Source: Vitrella brassicaformis (lineage: Eukaryota; Sar; Vitrellaceae). Taken from it: 64,000 nucleotides of DNA. Below the pieces are notes generated by a model that saw only the letters and a list, made by a program, of their open reading frames with translations, made no database searches and was not told the DNA's origin. The position numbers were made by a program, and so were the translations under genes. Below, piece by piece: positions 34,910 through 52,501 of the stretch (its first letter is position 1; every line of letters starts with the position of its first letter). The stretch is taken from the NCBI GenBank assembly GCA_001179505.1, contig CDMY01000077.1, positions 57,122-121,121 of the forward strand. Direction: 5' to 3'.

Positions 34910-36117
34910 CTTCGAAGGATACGAGGGATGTGGTAGGGATGCAGGGGCGGCTGTTTTGTACGTCGATCCACTTCAGATCTGCGGCTCGCAGCCAACCGAT
35001 TGTAAACTCAGCGAGAGGGGTCCTTTCGCATGCACGGCAGGACACCTAGGGCAAGGCTACGGCAGCAGGAAAAATCAATGAGGTATCGCGTCGCCGCCTA
35101 CACATCACATCACATCACGCCCATCCAATCTATCCATCCATTCATCCATCCCATGAGTACACACATGACACCCACAGCACACCACACCATCGCACTGCAA
35201 AAATTGTCTTCGCATCTTATCGCATTGCGTCGCGTCGCATCATGGCCAGGCAGGTAGATCTCTCGCGCTCTTGTTGTCCGCCCCCTCCTTGCTTCCTTAA
35301 AGCCATGTATGTATGTGTGTGAGTGGGTGCAGGTCAGTCAGGCAGCGCAGATACAGCATGGAGGGCGCTGTGGCTGCTCCAAAACACACCCACCGGCCAG
35401 CATGCATGTGAGAGGCGGCCGACCCACCGACCCACCGTCAGTCAGTCACGCAAGCAAACTGTACACTCATCCTTACGATGCTCTCCTTACACGCCACGGC
35501 ACGCCACACCACACCACACATGCTGGCCAGGCACGCCTCGCCTCCTCTCCCCCTCCTCATTCACATCAGACAGACAAGAGAATCGCTCATCCAACTCACC
35601 CTTTGCTGCCTCTTTCGCCCCTCCGCGTCCCTTCTGAGCTGCTCCTGGGTCGGCTAGTCCACCTCACTGTTGCTGAGTGAGACGCACGTGCCAACAAAGA
35701 AGCATACGCAAGGGACGCTGAGGGGGCAGAATGGCAGCAACGGTGCTCCTCTCTCTCCCTGTCCCTCGCTGAGAGCAAGGCAAAAAGCAAACTAGGTGAA
35801 AACTGACTTGATACATGAGCGGAGGGGCGCAAGCCACGCACACAAGACACACACCCAGAGAGAGAGAGAGAGAGAGGATATGGAGGAGAGAGGCAGAGGG
35901 GGGACGGACGAGAAAATGCGCCAACACCCCAACACACACACACACACACGGTGACATGAGCTCTCGAGCTCGCGGACCGCACGCATCCCCGCCCCCCATG
36001 GCATCTATCTATCTACCCATCTAGGCATCTAGGCACAACAGCCCCATCCGATCGGTACACGCACGCCCTCTCCCCTCAGATGCCATGTTGGTTGGTTGAT
36101 CATCCATTCAATCATCA
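34910..36117. other. Intergenic, simple-sequence rich
   Basis: No gene called. Contains ACATC, CCAT, GAGA and CA runs (35100-35160, 35850-35960). Confidence 0.5.
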
Positions 36118-37730
36118 TCATTTCTTGGCGACTGTTTGTGCGGCTGATGGTGGTGCCGGTGCCTTGGTGACGGGCGGTGGTGTGGGGCCCGCCTCCTCCT
36201 CCTTCATCTGCTCCTGGATGGTCTTGATGGACGTGTTGATGCGGTCGGCAGCCTGCCCAGTCAGATTGTACTCCTTGTTCAGCTCACCCAGCTACACAGG
36301 CACAGCGCGGAAGGAATAGCACACCACAAGTCGTGCGTGGGTGTGTTGGTGAGCCGTGCCGTAAAGTGCCGTGGGTGTTGGTGTGTAGGTTCACCTGGTC
36401 GTAGAACTGTCCGGCGTATTGTCCTGCTGTGGCGGTCCACCTCAGCAGAGTCCCCCGCGCATCGTTCTTCTCGTCAAACTCCTGAGTGTGCGTCAGTCAA
36501 AGAAACAAGACAGACACGCTACATGCATACCCCTCTTGCACATCTGGTCCGGCGACCGACCGACCGACCTTGAGCCTTGAGCCGAGGTCGGTCAGTGTCT
36601 TCTCGGCGTTGGACAGGGGAGTCGGGTCCTCCAAATTGCCCTAAATGAGCACAAGACAGGACAGAACGGTCCGTCGTGTGATGAGTGGCGTGTTCTGCCT
36701 CGTCTGTCCCCCCATCTCCGTTGCTGACCCACCTTAATGTTGTCATACGCCTTGCCCGCTGCCGACTTGGCCTTGTCAGCAAGCCCAAAGCGGCTGTCAG
36801 CACTGCAGACAGACAGGCAGGGATACAAGAGACCAAGGCAGGAGGGGAGGACCACAGGTGAGGCGTGAGCAGGCAGATCGACCAGTGCTGTGAATGTATG
36901 TGCTGCTCTCTGTGTGCGGTGGTGCTTACGACACGACGAGGTTGACGATGTCGACGACAAACCGCCCCAGCACTCGAAAGATCTCACCAACCTCACCTGA
37001 GCGACAGCAATCAACGACATGGCAGCCACACCCCGCACAGCACACCCATCGTCCACGATGTGTTCACTATGATTCCCTGCCGCCGACCCGCCTCACCCAC
37101 CTTGTTGTTTGGAGGCATAGTTGAATAGTGATGCGAAGACGAGTCCGAAGATGGGGTTGATGAGGATGAGGCCCAACACAAACCCGACATTGGCCGCCGC
37201 AAACTCAACCCAACCGGCGTTCTCGCGGTTCAAAGGAAACACCCCCTTCTTCGGCGTACCTGTGCAGTCAGGGCACACCACAATCACACCCACACCCACA
37301 CACAGAGAGAAAAAGAGATCATCGGATGCACTCAGTAATGCAGGCAGCACTTCCCCGTGGCCGTCCTGTCTGCACGTGTGCACACGTGCCGTCTGCCCAC
37401 CTCACCCTCAGCGAAGGTGAGGCTCTGCTGACTGGGTTTAGTGGTGGAGGGGGCCGGTGCGGCAGTGGGCGTCACAGCCGGTGTGGCGGGCGGCTTTGCA
37501 ACGGGCGGTGCGGCGGGGGGAGGGGGATTGGGCATGCCGGGAATGAGCTGCCTTGGCGCATCCTGGTTCAGCCGGGTTAGCTGGGTTGGCTGATGCTGTG
37601 AGGCCAAGGGCGAGAGGGTCAGTGGAGCCGCTCCTGGGGCGAAGCCAATTGTGCGGACCAGACGGAGTGGCGCACAGCTGACGCTGACCACGACGGCGGA
37701 CAGCGCCACCACCAACAGGCAGGAGTGCAT
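36118..37730 (-). CDS. Putative plastid-targeted membrane protein, hypothetical
   Basis: Seven exons close in frame to 317 aa: 37730-37406, 37259-37101, 36996-36930, 36802-36733, 36640-36569, 36481-36395, 36291-36118 (TGA). The ATG at 37730 opens a signal peptide (MHSCLLVVALSAVVVSVSCAP) followed by a transit-like segment beginning LRLVRTIGFAPGAAP. After a Pro-rich linker comes one hydrophobic hairpin (FAAANVGFVLGLILINPIFGLVFASLFNYAS) and an amphipathic segment (IFRVLGRFVVDIVNLV). The rest is a soluble helical domain and a Pro/Ala tail ending AKK. No family recognised. Targeting to the plastid is inferred from the leader. It is head to head with the TLC-domain gene over 176 bases, so the two may be co-expressed. 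Confidence 0.72.
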
Positions 37731-37906
37731 CTCGGCTGCTGCACTGCTCAACCTCACCCAAAAGCGTCTTCGCCTCTTCCACGTGCGAGCTCGGGAGAGA
37801 TCTGCAACTGCGAGCTTAGCCTTGGGAGGGAGCATGGCCTTTCCCGACATTCCCTGAGGTCTTTTCTGACACTTTTGCATCGCCCAGCGATTTTGTGGCC
37901 ACTTGT

Positions 37907-38941
37907 ATGGACCGAGCTTCTTTCGGCGTGCCCTGGCGGCCGTCATCCGATGAGGCAGGCAGCCTCTTTGACTACTCATCGGCCGCTCCCCCCTCCCTCT
38001 GTGTCCGAGCATCCCTCACGGCCTTGGTCGCCCTGGCGTGGCAGCTCCTCTATGTGGCGGGCAAGAGCAAGTGGGGCAAGGACACCAGCTGCAGGGTCAT
38101 CGCACTGCTGCACGCCGCCTACGCCTGCACAGGGGCCCTCTACGTCTGCCTGACCGTCCCCGTAATCTCATTCCCCTCTCTGTGTGCCCCCGTGCCTCGG
38201 GCATTCTGGGTGTTGCTGGTGTCGTGGGGCTACTTCTGGTGGGACCTGGGAGTGTCGGTGGTGGAGGAGTGGGGTCGGGACTATGTGCTGCACGCCCTGT
38301 TTTGCATCTACATCTACGGCATTGGGTGCCTCACGGACTTCGGGCAGAAACACGCCGTCGCCTGCATGCTCTACGAGATCAGCACGGTGCTCCTGCACAC
38401 GCAGTCGTTCCTCTCTCTACCGTCGCTGACCGAGAGGGTGAGCCCCTCTCTCCTGCTGGGCGTGAGGGTCCTGTTCGCCTTGTCGTTTCTCGCCAGTCGG
38501 CTGATGTTCGGTGGGTGGGTGACCTACGACATGTGGACGACCTACTTCGGCCCGACGGGCGAGTGTCTGCCGCTGGCCGGCCGGGTGTCGATATTGGCCA
38601 TCAATGCGCTGTTCCACTGCCTCAATCTCTACTGGTTCGGCAGACTCATCGCCATCGGCCTCGGCAAAGGCGAGGGCAAAGACAGGAGGGACAAAGGAGC
38701 ACAGCGGGCTGCAATGGCCAAGTCGCCCTCAGAAGGGGCGGTAAGCGACGCGAGTGGGAGTGAGACGCAGTCTGGGGCTGAGTCGCAGAGCGAGAGTGAC
38801 ACCTGCGGCAGTGCGGAAGCTGGGACTCCGGGCACCCCGTCTGAGTCCGTCGGGTCGGCTGCTGCTGCTGCTGGTGATGGTGGTGGAGATGACGTCATGA
38901 CGGCGGGCAGTGTGAGGAGGCGAGCACGGAAGAGGGAGTGA
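37907..38941 (+). CDS. TLC-domain (TRAM/LAG1/CLN8-like) multi-pass membrane protein
   Basis: Single exon of 344 aa from ATG 37907 to TGA 38941. Residues about 35-250 contain six to seven hydrophobic segments. The TLC-type pattern is read in WGRDYVLHALFCIYIYG, CMLYEISTVLLHTQSFL and LFALSFLASRLMFGGW, where a His and an E-S/T...N/H-type element sit in the helices. TLC proteins include ceramide synthases and lipid-sensing or trafficking proteins of the ER; without the Lag1 His-His motif it is not a clear ceramide synthase, so closer to the TMEM56/CLN8 side. The C-terminal 90 residues are Ser/Glu/Ala-rich and end in a basic RRRARKRE, a possible ER-retention-like tail. Confidence 0.75.
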   Translation: MDRASFGVPWRPSSDEAGSLFDYSSAAPPSLCVRASLTALVALAWQLLYVAGKSKWGKDTSCRVIALLHAAYACTGALYVCLTVPVISFPSLCAPVPRAFWVLLVSWGYFWWDLGVSVVEEWGRDYVLHALFCIYIYGIGCLTDFGQKHAVACMLYEISTVLLHTQSFLSLPSLTERVSPSLLLGVRVLFALSFLASRLMFGGWVTYDMWTTYFGPTGECLPLAGRVSILAINALFHCLNLYWFGRLIAIGLGKGEGKDRRDKGAQRAAMAKSPSEGAVSDASGSETQSGAESQSESDTCGSAEAGTPGTPSESVGSAAAAAGDGGGDDVMTAGSVRRRARKRE

Positions 38942-41296
38942 CCGACTGACTGGTTTTGACGGACGGACGGGGGTCCTGGGGGATGGATGGGCGGCTTGCC
39001 CATACTAAGAGAAAGACGACCATTGGGCATTTTTCTTTTTGCGTGAGTCATGCATGTGTATGTAGCTTGCTTGCAGCGTTTAAAAAACGGCTGACTGACT
39101 GACTGACTGAATGAGTGTGAGTGTGACTGAGTGTGGCTGCCTGCCTGCCTGGCTGCTTTGTTTGTTTATCATATCGACAGAAAGAAGAACAGAAGAAAGA
39201 GCCTCCCTGCCTCGGTTTTGTTGGTTTGGTTTATAGGCACGTACGTCTGTCTGTCTGTCTGAATGAATGAATGAATGCCGTAGATAAGATAAGGCCTTAT
39301 TGAGTTGGGTGGTTGGGTGGTTGGTTGGTTGGTTCATTTCCTTATCGATTTTGAGCTGTATTTGTGTTTGTTGGGTTCTGGCGCGACGCAGCCAGCCGGC
39401 CGATACGATCGATGGATGGCATGTATAGGGAGGAGGAGGAACGAACAAGCCCTGCCTGGATTGTGCTGTGCGCCTGGATGCTATGCTATGCTGTGTGAGG
39501 TGAGTGTGTTTCTTGTCTGCATGAGATGGATGAGAGCTGGGGGCACAGCCGGATGAACGACTGCCTTCATACCGAGCTGAGGCCTCGCTGTGCGCTGCGC
39601 ATGTGTGTGTGTGTGTGTGTGTGTGTGCGCGTCGCGTATGCTCTGCCCTCATGTGGTGTGTCTGTGTGGGGGTCAGTGCGCTCGCGCATTTGCCCCCTTG
39701 GCGGTGTGTGTGTGTGTGTCGATCGTTTGATGGGTCTGCGTGCATTTGCCTCTTGTGTGGTGTGGTGTGTGGGACACATCAGAACCACTCAGGCAGACAA
39801 GGACTTAGTGACATTTAAGACCTCTAGAGTGCATTGAGCACCTTCTAGTCAGCTGCCCGTCAAGTGATTGCAATCTGTAGGCCGGCGACGAGTCGATCGG
39901 TCAATCCATCGCGCACACAGCAGTGACTGAATGCACCACCTTTCTGTCTGTCTGTCCATCCATCCATCCATCCATGACATACACATGAATCCATCCATCC
40001 ATCAGCCGCGCACGCACACACACCACCAACAAACGTATGGGGGTCTGCTGGCCGGCTGGCTGGCTGCCCTTAAAGTGGGGGATGGGCCTGGTCTGGCGTG
40101 GCTGCCTCCTGCTACGGGTGTGCGTCAATGCGTCTGTCTGTCTGTCTGTATTGCGTGTGGACACAAATAGCCCCATCACTCACTCACTGCCAGCAGGCCA
40201 CCATGGGTGTCGATGGAAAGATTGAAAGAAAGGGGTCTGGTAGGCATGGCATGGAGGGAAGGACCAATAAAATAAACAGGGAAGGAAGGAAAGGGCAGGC
40301 CAGGGCAGGGCAGGGGGGGGGCACTCACTCGGGAGATACAGGGCGTGTGTGGCTGTGGCTGCGCTGCCTGCCTCTTAACTGTGTGGTGCAATGCGTATGT
40401 GGGCTCTCGGCTCTGACTGGCTCATGTCATGTGTGAGTGGTCACCTGACTGATTTGTTTCACAACCCTTCCTCCCTCCCTCCCTGCCCCCCTGTCCGTCC
40501 GTCCATGTGTGTGTGCCAGGCAGTCAGTCAGCATCTCAGCAGTTCTATGCAGCCAGCCGCCGTCACACCGATCGGTCGGTCACACGCAACGCATACACAG
40601 TAGTGTAGTCAGCACGGAAGGACGGACGGACGGACACCGAGGACACACAAACAGATGACACAGACACACACACACAGACACACACGAGAAAACAAACAAC
40701 GGACGTCACTCACCCGGGCTCTCACACCGACGGACAGAAGAACGGGGGACGAAAGGACGGACACAAATCACTCTCACCCGGACACACACAGCAGCAAGCA
40801 GAGGGAGGGAGGGGCAGGCAGGCAGGCCAACGCCAAGGTGGGTCGGTCGATATGCATATCAGAGAGAGACAGAGGGGAGGGGGAGAGGAGAGGGTAGTGT
40901 CGGTCGATTATGGCGTGTGCGTGTGTGTGTGTGAGCGTGTGTGTCGGCAGCCCTGGAAGCGTCGTCGCCCGTGTCTGTCAGTCACGTGACGAACGACTTA
41001 AAAGGGGGCACAGCACAGCGCTGCACCCAGCGAGTGCTGACGCACACAACATTCATACATAGTCACATTGACCCCACAGCCGTGGCCGCATCGATGGATT
41101 TTGTGAGCCTGGCCCCCGCGCGAAAATTGCGCCATCTCGCCATCCATCACCGTCCGTTATCTCAACACGAAAACGCAGAAAAAACTCCTAAAGAGGACAG
41201 GGACAACAAGACACACACACATTTCTCTGTCTGTCTGTCTGATATGTCTGTTCCTCACCTGTCAGCGATCGACGTGTCCATCTGCCCGTCCACATA
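38942..41296. other. Long intergenic region, microsatellites
   Basis: About 2.35 kb with no convincing gene. GACT, TGGT, TG, CTGT, CCAT and GGAA/GGCA runs dominate. Converging 3' ends lie on both sides (TLC gene + and SRPK -). Confidence 0.55.
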
Positions 41297-46572
<5,276 letters not shown>

Positions 46573-46881
46573 CCTCGATAAACCATCACCCAAGCTGGTG
46601 CTATACTGAAGCCTGCTCTAAGGACAGACAGCTCGATGCCCAACGAGCACAACAGGACCGCAGCGGACCGAAGATGTGCTGGATGAGGGGAACTTCAGCC
46701 AGCTGCTTCAGCCTCTAGGCGGATGCGATGGCCCTGACATGCGATTACCGCAGAAGCTCCTCACTCGGCTGAAAAACCCCTGCGAGCTTCTGAGCTAGCA
46801 AGAGGAGGGCCAGCAGATTAATGGTGCGTGGATTCAGCTCAATGATTCAGCAGGTTCAGCGTTACTAATCGGCCACGACAA
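46573..46881. promoter_or_regulatory. Shared upstream region of SRPK and spartin-like genes
   Basis: 309 bases between divergent ATG codons. No clear TATA or other element recognised; role inferred from layout. Confidence 0.35.
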
Positions 46882-49800
46882 ATGTCACAGCTGCCACACC
46901 AGCCCCCTTCTCTCTCTCTTCCTGAAGTTCCTGAAGACAAGTCCTCTACTCTGGCTGCCCTGGCCCCCTCAGCTCCCTATGAGCATCACCCGCTGCTGCC
47001 CTGTCCGCATGCCCGAATCACCGTCCGTCGCAAGACCAGCCAGCTCGAGCTGTGGCGGGACCGTGTTCACCATGGGCGGCCCCGCAAGGACTCCCGCGAG
47101 CGGCACAAACCGGTCCATCGCGACAGTGGCGGCCAGTACCCGAAGCAGCTGACGGTCATGAGTAGGTCTGAGAGGGAGGCTGACCCGTTGGCCTTCAGCC
47201 GCGGGAAGCTGTCCATTGTGTCGGAGGGGCGGCGCGGCGCCATCCTCGTCGTCGAGGGCGACTCGGCCGTCGTCAACATCCCGCTCGTCCACGGCACTCG
47301 CATCGCACGCAAACAGACCGGCAAAGAGCGCACCGACGAGGGGCTCGTGGCCCCTGACAAGACCACAGACGGCGAGGAGGGGGAGCACAATCGCGAGTAC
47401 GTCCTCGTCACGGCCCACCAGCCGCTTCGGAAGCGGCAGGCCCCCCAGCATTCGCCCCTTCAGGCGATCGAGGCGCCCAGCGACAGCAGCTGCATGGGCG
47501 TTCGGCCGCCGCATGGCGGGATGGAGTTGCTCGTGTGTGTGGAGCTGCTGGAGGTGCACTACGATAGCCGCAGGAAGTGCCGGTGCTTCTTCCGCGAGCT
47601 GGAGTTTGTGTTCAGCCAGTACTGTGCGTTCGGGGTGGGGGCCATCGAGTCGGTGGGCAGCCCCCTGACGGATGAGGGGCGGGCATTGGACGTGGCCGCC
47701 CAGACGGCCACCAACACGCAGAGCCGCCACGCATATGAGCTGAGGATGAAGGGGGGCGCCGCTGAACGAATACAGGTGGGCAAAGGCAGACACACACACA
47801 CGCGGAGGGAGGGAGGGAGGGGCGGTTGGTTGATCGATCGGCGTGTTTGTGCGTCTCTCTCTCTGTGCGTGTGTGTGTGTCAGGCGTTCGGCAGTGGTTG
47901 TGGTTTGATGATAACTCGTGGCAGCGACGCCCTTGGTGCCGGCATTCGCACGTTTGCGCACGCGTACACGCACAACGTCACCCACTGGTTCGGCAAGAAG
48001 GACCGGGAGGTCACACAGCAAGCCAAGGAGAGAGCAGAACGACACAACAAGGTCTGTCAGATCAGAGAGACAGACATCACAGCAAGCACGTGTCATTGAG
48101 TGAGATGCTGATACGCGCCATGCCGTGTCGGTGATCAGATAGCCAACGACGTGTACCGAGGTCTCCAGTTCGTGACATCAGCCATCATGACCCCCGTGCG
48201 CCTCCTGGGCCGCGGGGCCGCCTCGATGAGCCACACCATCACCGACATGATGTCACCCAACAGCGACAACAACGACGGCGGCACCACCACCGCCACACCC
48301 AAGAGGGACAGAAGCCTCCCACCCCCGCCACACCACAGCCGCCTCCACACAGGCACTCCCCACTCCAACACCCCAGACGCCTCCACCACCTCCAGACGGA
48401 CAGTCTCTGTGTCGGCCGAGCCACAACCATCGCAACCGTCGCAACCGTCATCATCCTCTTCTCCCCTCGCGCGTCAGTTTGTGCAGCCGAGCGTGCGGCT
48501 GCCACTCAACCCGCCGCAGAGCGTCGGCGACACTGAGGGGGAGGGGGAGGACGAGGAGTCGGCTGGAGGGAGGGGTGGCGGTGTGCGGCCCGACGTGCAT
48601 TGGCGGCGGCATCTGGCAGAGGTGGTGAGCAGTGTGGGCATCGCATACGTGCACGTCATGCGCAACGTGGACATGGGCGTCAAGAACGTCGTCGAGTCCA
48701 TCCAAGATGCCGCTCTGCACCACTCAAAAGAAGTGTACGTCTGGTGGACCCACCGCATACCACACAGAGACACCGGAGGGAGGAGGTGCACTGCACGGGT
48801 GCTGTGTGTGTGTGTGTGTGTGTGGTCAGGTACGGTGAGGACTGGACGAATGAGGTGACGAAAAGGCATGTGGAGGCGCTGGATCGATGGGGGATGGGTG
48901 TGTACCACGGCCTGTACGCCTACCAAATGGGACTCACTGACGTCGCCATGTACATGGCCGCAGAAGTCGGCGACCAAGGCATCAACAGGTCGGCAGACGA
49001 ACAACCGACGGATATATAACACACACACACACATGTACTGTACGTGTGGCTAATTGTGTGCCTGTCTGTCTGCATCAGGATCGGCTACCTGTCTGGTCCT
49101 GTGTTGATGCAAGGGTACCTGCTGCTGGCGTCGCCCCCCCTCCGCCCCGACTTCCAGAAGCGCTGGGTGGTGGTGAGGCCCTGGTCCATCTGCTTCTACG
49201 AGTCGAGCAGCCACCTCGCCCGCCGGCCCCTCTACACCATCCCCACGGGCAACCTCTCCAGGCGATGCCACTACCACAGAGACAAGGAGGAGATCGAAAC
49301 ATCCACACTCGACCTCTGCGTCTTCTACATGCGGTCCACATTCCTCGCACCCACCGTACCCGATCTTGCCGACGAGGATGTCGGCGGACTGCCCGGCCTG
49401 CCTCCCTTACCTGCAGGCTCTCGGCGAGGGTCCGTTCTGAGTCGAAACTCCTCCATGCCCATCCACAGACGGTCGACGGACGCTGCTGAGTCCGTCATTG
49501 TCGCCGACTTGGCGGGCGAGTCACAGCCGGCATCGGCAGCGTCCGACTTGTCCCCCACGGCTCACGATCGCACCCGCTCTCTGTCACCATCGCCATCGCC
49601 GGCGCCGTCCGGTCGCCGATTCCCCCGTTCGTCCTCTGACGACACCACCCCCTTCCACTCGCTAGAGGACATGCCGGGGCGTGGGTCACTCGACGACCAT
49701 TCCCCCACCATGTCAGACAGGGGCGTAGACACGTCATCGAGGGGCTCTCGCAGAGTTTCCCTCAGCAGTCGTTGGCATCATCGCCACGGCGGTGGTGGTT

Positions 49801-51311
49801 TAGAGCGTCGGTTCAGGGGGGCGTTTCGGAGGTGGGGGTCGCTGGGTGCCGATGTGGTGCCGCCCGGGGCTCTGGAGGAGGCCAGGAGGGAGCTCGCCAT
49901 GTGGTTCGACAAACTCTCAAACGCCTGTGGGCGGACGGTGAGCTTCAGGGCGGGGGAAAGGCTCGGTGCACAGATGTGTGTGTGTGTGTGTGTGTCAGGA
50001 AGACATTTGTTTTGAGGACTACGGGTCGGCTCTGATCAACGAGCTGGACGTTCTGGAGTTCGAGAAGCCCCGGCGGCTGCGGGTGGAGGTGACGGTGCTG
50101 GCGGGTGAGGGGCTGGGCCTGCCACCGGTGCCCCGCTCACTCATACCCCTGCCCCTGCTGCACCGGCATGGCGACAAGGGCTTCCTCCGCTTCACACGCC
50201 TCATCAACCCCTACTGTGTGGCCGTCCCCGCACTCTCGAGCGGACACGAGATCACCAAAGAGGAGCGACAGGTAGGTACTCGGTGTCTTGTGTATGGATG
50301 GCTTCACGGGCGGCTGGCCTGATGGTGTGTGTGTGTGTGTGTGTGTGGCAGTTGACGAGTCCCGTGAACGGCACCCGCGACCCCCGTTGGGAGCCGCCGA
50401 CGCCGGTGACGTTTGGCGATCGTGTGTCCATCGACACGGCCAGAGTGCTCATCGTCAAGGTACGCAGCCGCACACACAGACACGACAGCAGTGTGTGAAG
50501 ACATCCACCACCAGTCAGAGTGTGTGCCTGGGTTTTTGTGGGTGTGCAGGTAAAGAGCAAGGAGCTCAAGTGGGGCGATGACGAGATCGTGGGTTCCATC
50601 CCCATCCTCCTGGACGGCTTCAAGATGGCACTCGACCACAACCTCGGCATCAAACCGTCACCCTCATCCCTCTCTGACGTTATGCCCCCCCTCCGAGCAC
50701 CCAGCACCGACTCCTCCCCGCCTCCCTCACCCGCCCCCTCCGTCCCATCACTCTTCCCCCCATCCCCCGGTTCATCATCATCATCACCAGCAGCAGCGGC
50801 GTGGAGCGGCGACACCGACGAGTGTTTTGAAGCCTGGATGGCCCTGCAGCCCGCCAGCGCCGAGCACCTGGCCACTCTCACGGAGAACTGGCAGCTGCTG
50901 CAGAAGGTGTCGGCGGCCGAGTCGTCGCCAGGCCGCACCGGCCCCCTGGCCAACGTGGTGGCGGCTTTTGGGCAGACGAGCCACGGCATGTGGCGGCACA
51001 TCAAGCAGACCTTCTCGAGGGGGAGCCAGCCATGCGTGACGGACGAGCAGAGGGGGGCAGAGGACGGACAGGGAGAATCGGAGGAGGGCGCCGTGCCCCC
51101 TCCAGTGGTCAGCGCGTCTGCCCCCACATTGCCGACCAAGGGAGAGGACACACACGAGACCAACGAAGGAGCAATCGGCAACGGCGATGGGACAGATGGG
51201 GCGGGAGGTGGAGAGGATGGCGAGGGTGGGGACGAACAATCGGAGCTGCCGGAAGGCGTCATAGGGCACCTGCACATTCGCATTCGGGCATATTACGCGC
51301 GGGACGATTGA
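46882..51311 (+). CDS. Spartin/senescence-domain protein with PH-like and C2-like regions
   Basis: Eight exons close in frame to 1272 aa: 46882-47775, 47884-48051, 48139-48734, 48830-48988, 49079-49937, 49999-50271, 50352-50459, 50550-51311. Residues about 295-550 look like the senescence/spartin domain: GLMITRGSDALGAGIRTFAHAYTH, IANDVYRGLQFVTSAIMTPV and VYGEDWTNEVTKRHVEALDRW, echoing the family's conserved YGE....T...LDA.G block. A PH-like segment follows (LMQGYLLLASPPLRPDFQKRWVVVRPWSICFYES), then a Ser-rich linker, then a C2-like region (LRVEVTVLAGEGL, NPYCVAV, GTRDPRWEPPTPVTFGD, LKWGDDEIVGSIPI). Spartin and ERD7-type proteins act at lipid droplets and membranes; PH and C2 would add lipid binding. 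Domain calls are from motif reading. The N-terminal 290 residues are not recognised. Confidence 0.75.
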
Positions 51312-51883
51312 CTTATAGATAGGCGGAGGAGGGAGGGAGGGAGGGAAGGAGATGGATGCAGTGCACCAGTAAGATGATATCTCCCACCAAATCAACTAAC
51401 CCACCATGTTGATCCATCGCATCAGCGTTGCCATGGTGTAACGTGGTGTGGTGTGGTGCTGTGTGGCAGGCGTGATGTGTGTGTGCATAGTGGCCGGTCA
51501 GTCACCTGTGGTATTTTCTCAGTTGTGTCAATATGCATGTATGTGTGTATGCTGTGGCCCATCCATCCATCCATCCGTCGTTGTCTTCCTGTCTTGTGAC
51601 TGTATAGATGCAGCATTGCTGCCTCAGCAGAGCATCTCAGCGTCGTTGGCCCTCTTTTTGTGTTGTTGTCTTGTTGCTGACGGGGGAAAGGGTGGAGTGA
51701 GGATGCTTGACCTTGCAGCCATGAACCATCGTGAAGTGATTCGTGATTCAGCCAAGCGTTCCCTCCACAACGGCCAGGATCCGCCCACCAGAGTTTTGAG
51801 GGTGTTTGAGCTCGCCCATCGTTTGCGACTCCCCTCCCTTCTTGTCTTGGTATCGTATTGCCGCATCCATCCTTTGCACCACC
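51312..51883. other. Intergenic upstream of DERA
   Basis: 572 bases with GGAG, TGTG and CCAT runs. Both flanking genes are on the plus strand, so this holds the 3' UTR of the spartin-like gene and the promoter of deoC. Confidence 0.5.
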
Positions 51884-52467
51884 ATGAGTGAGGCCGAGAT
51901 CGCCGCCAAAGCCATCACGTTCATCGACCACACGACGCTCAACGACTCGGACACGGTGGATAGCGTGACCAAGTTTGTCGAGGCGCGTCTGGACTGCAAG
52001 CCCGCACCGGCCGCCTTCTGCATCTTCCCGCAGTTTGTCAAGGCCATCAAACCCATCCTCAAGGAGAAGGCGCCGCACATCAAGCTGGCGTGCGTCGTCA
52101 ACTTCCCCCTCGGGCAGGACGGGGTCGACAAAACCGTCAAGGACACCACACAGGTACGTCGGGATGGGCACACAGAGGGTGGGAGGGCCGCGGGATGGGC
52201 AGATCTGGCTTGGGAACGTGTCGCATGCGCGTTTTGTGTGGTGTGTGTTGGTATGTGACATGCAGGCTGTAGCTGACGGTGCGGACGAGATAGACATGGT
52301 GATAGACTACAAGGAGTTTCGCGAGGACCCCGTGGGCAGCAAACCCAAAGTCACCGCACTCGTCAAAGCCGTGTGTGACGCGGCACATGCCAAGGGTGTC
52401 GCCGTCAAGGGGAGATATATGGGACACCTCACACACACCACACACAGATAGATCTACACATCCCCTG

Positions 52468-52501
<34 letters not shown>

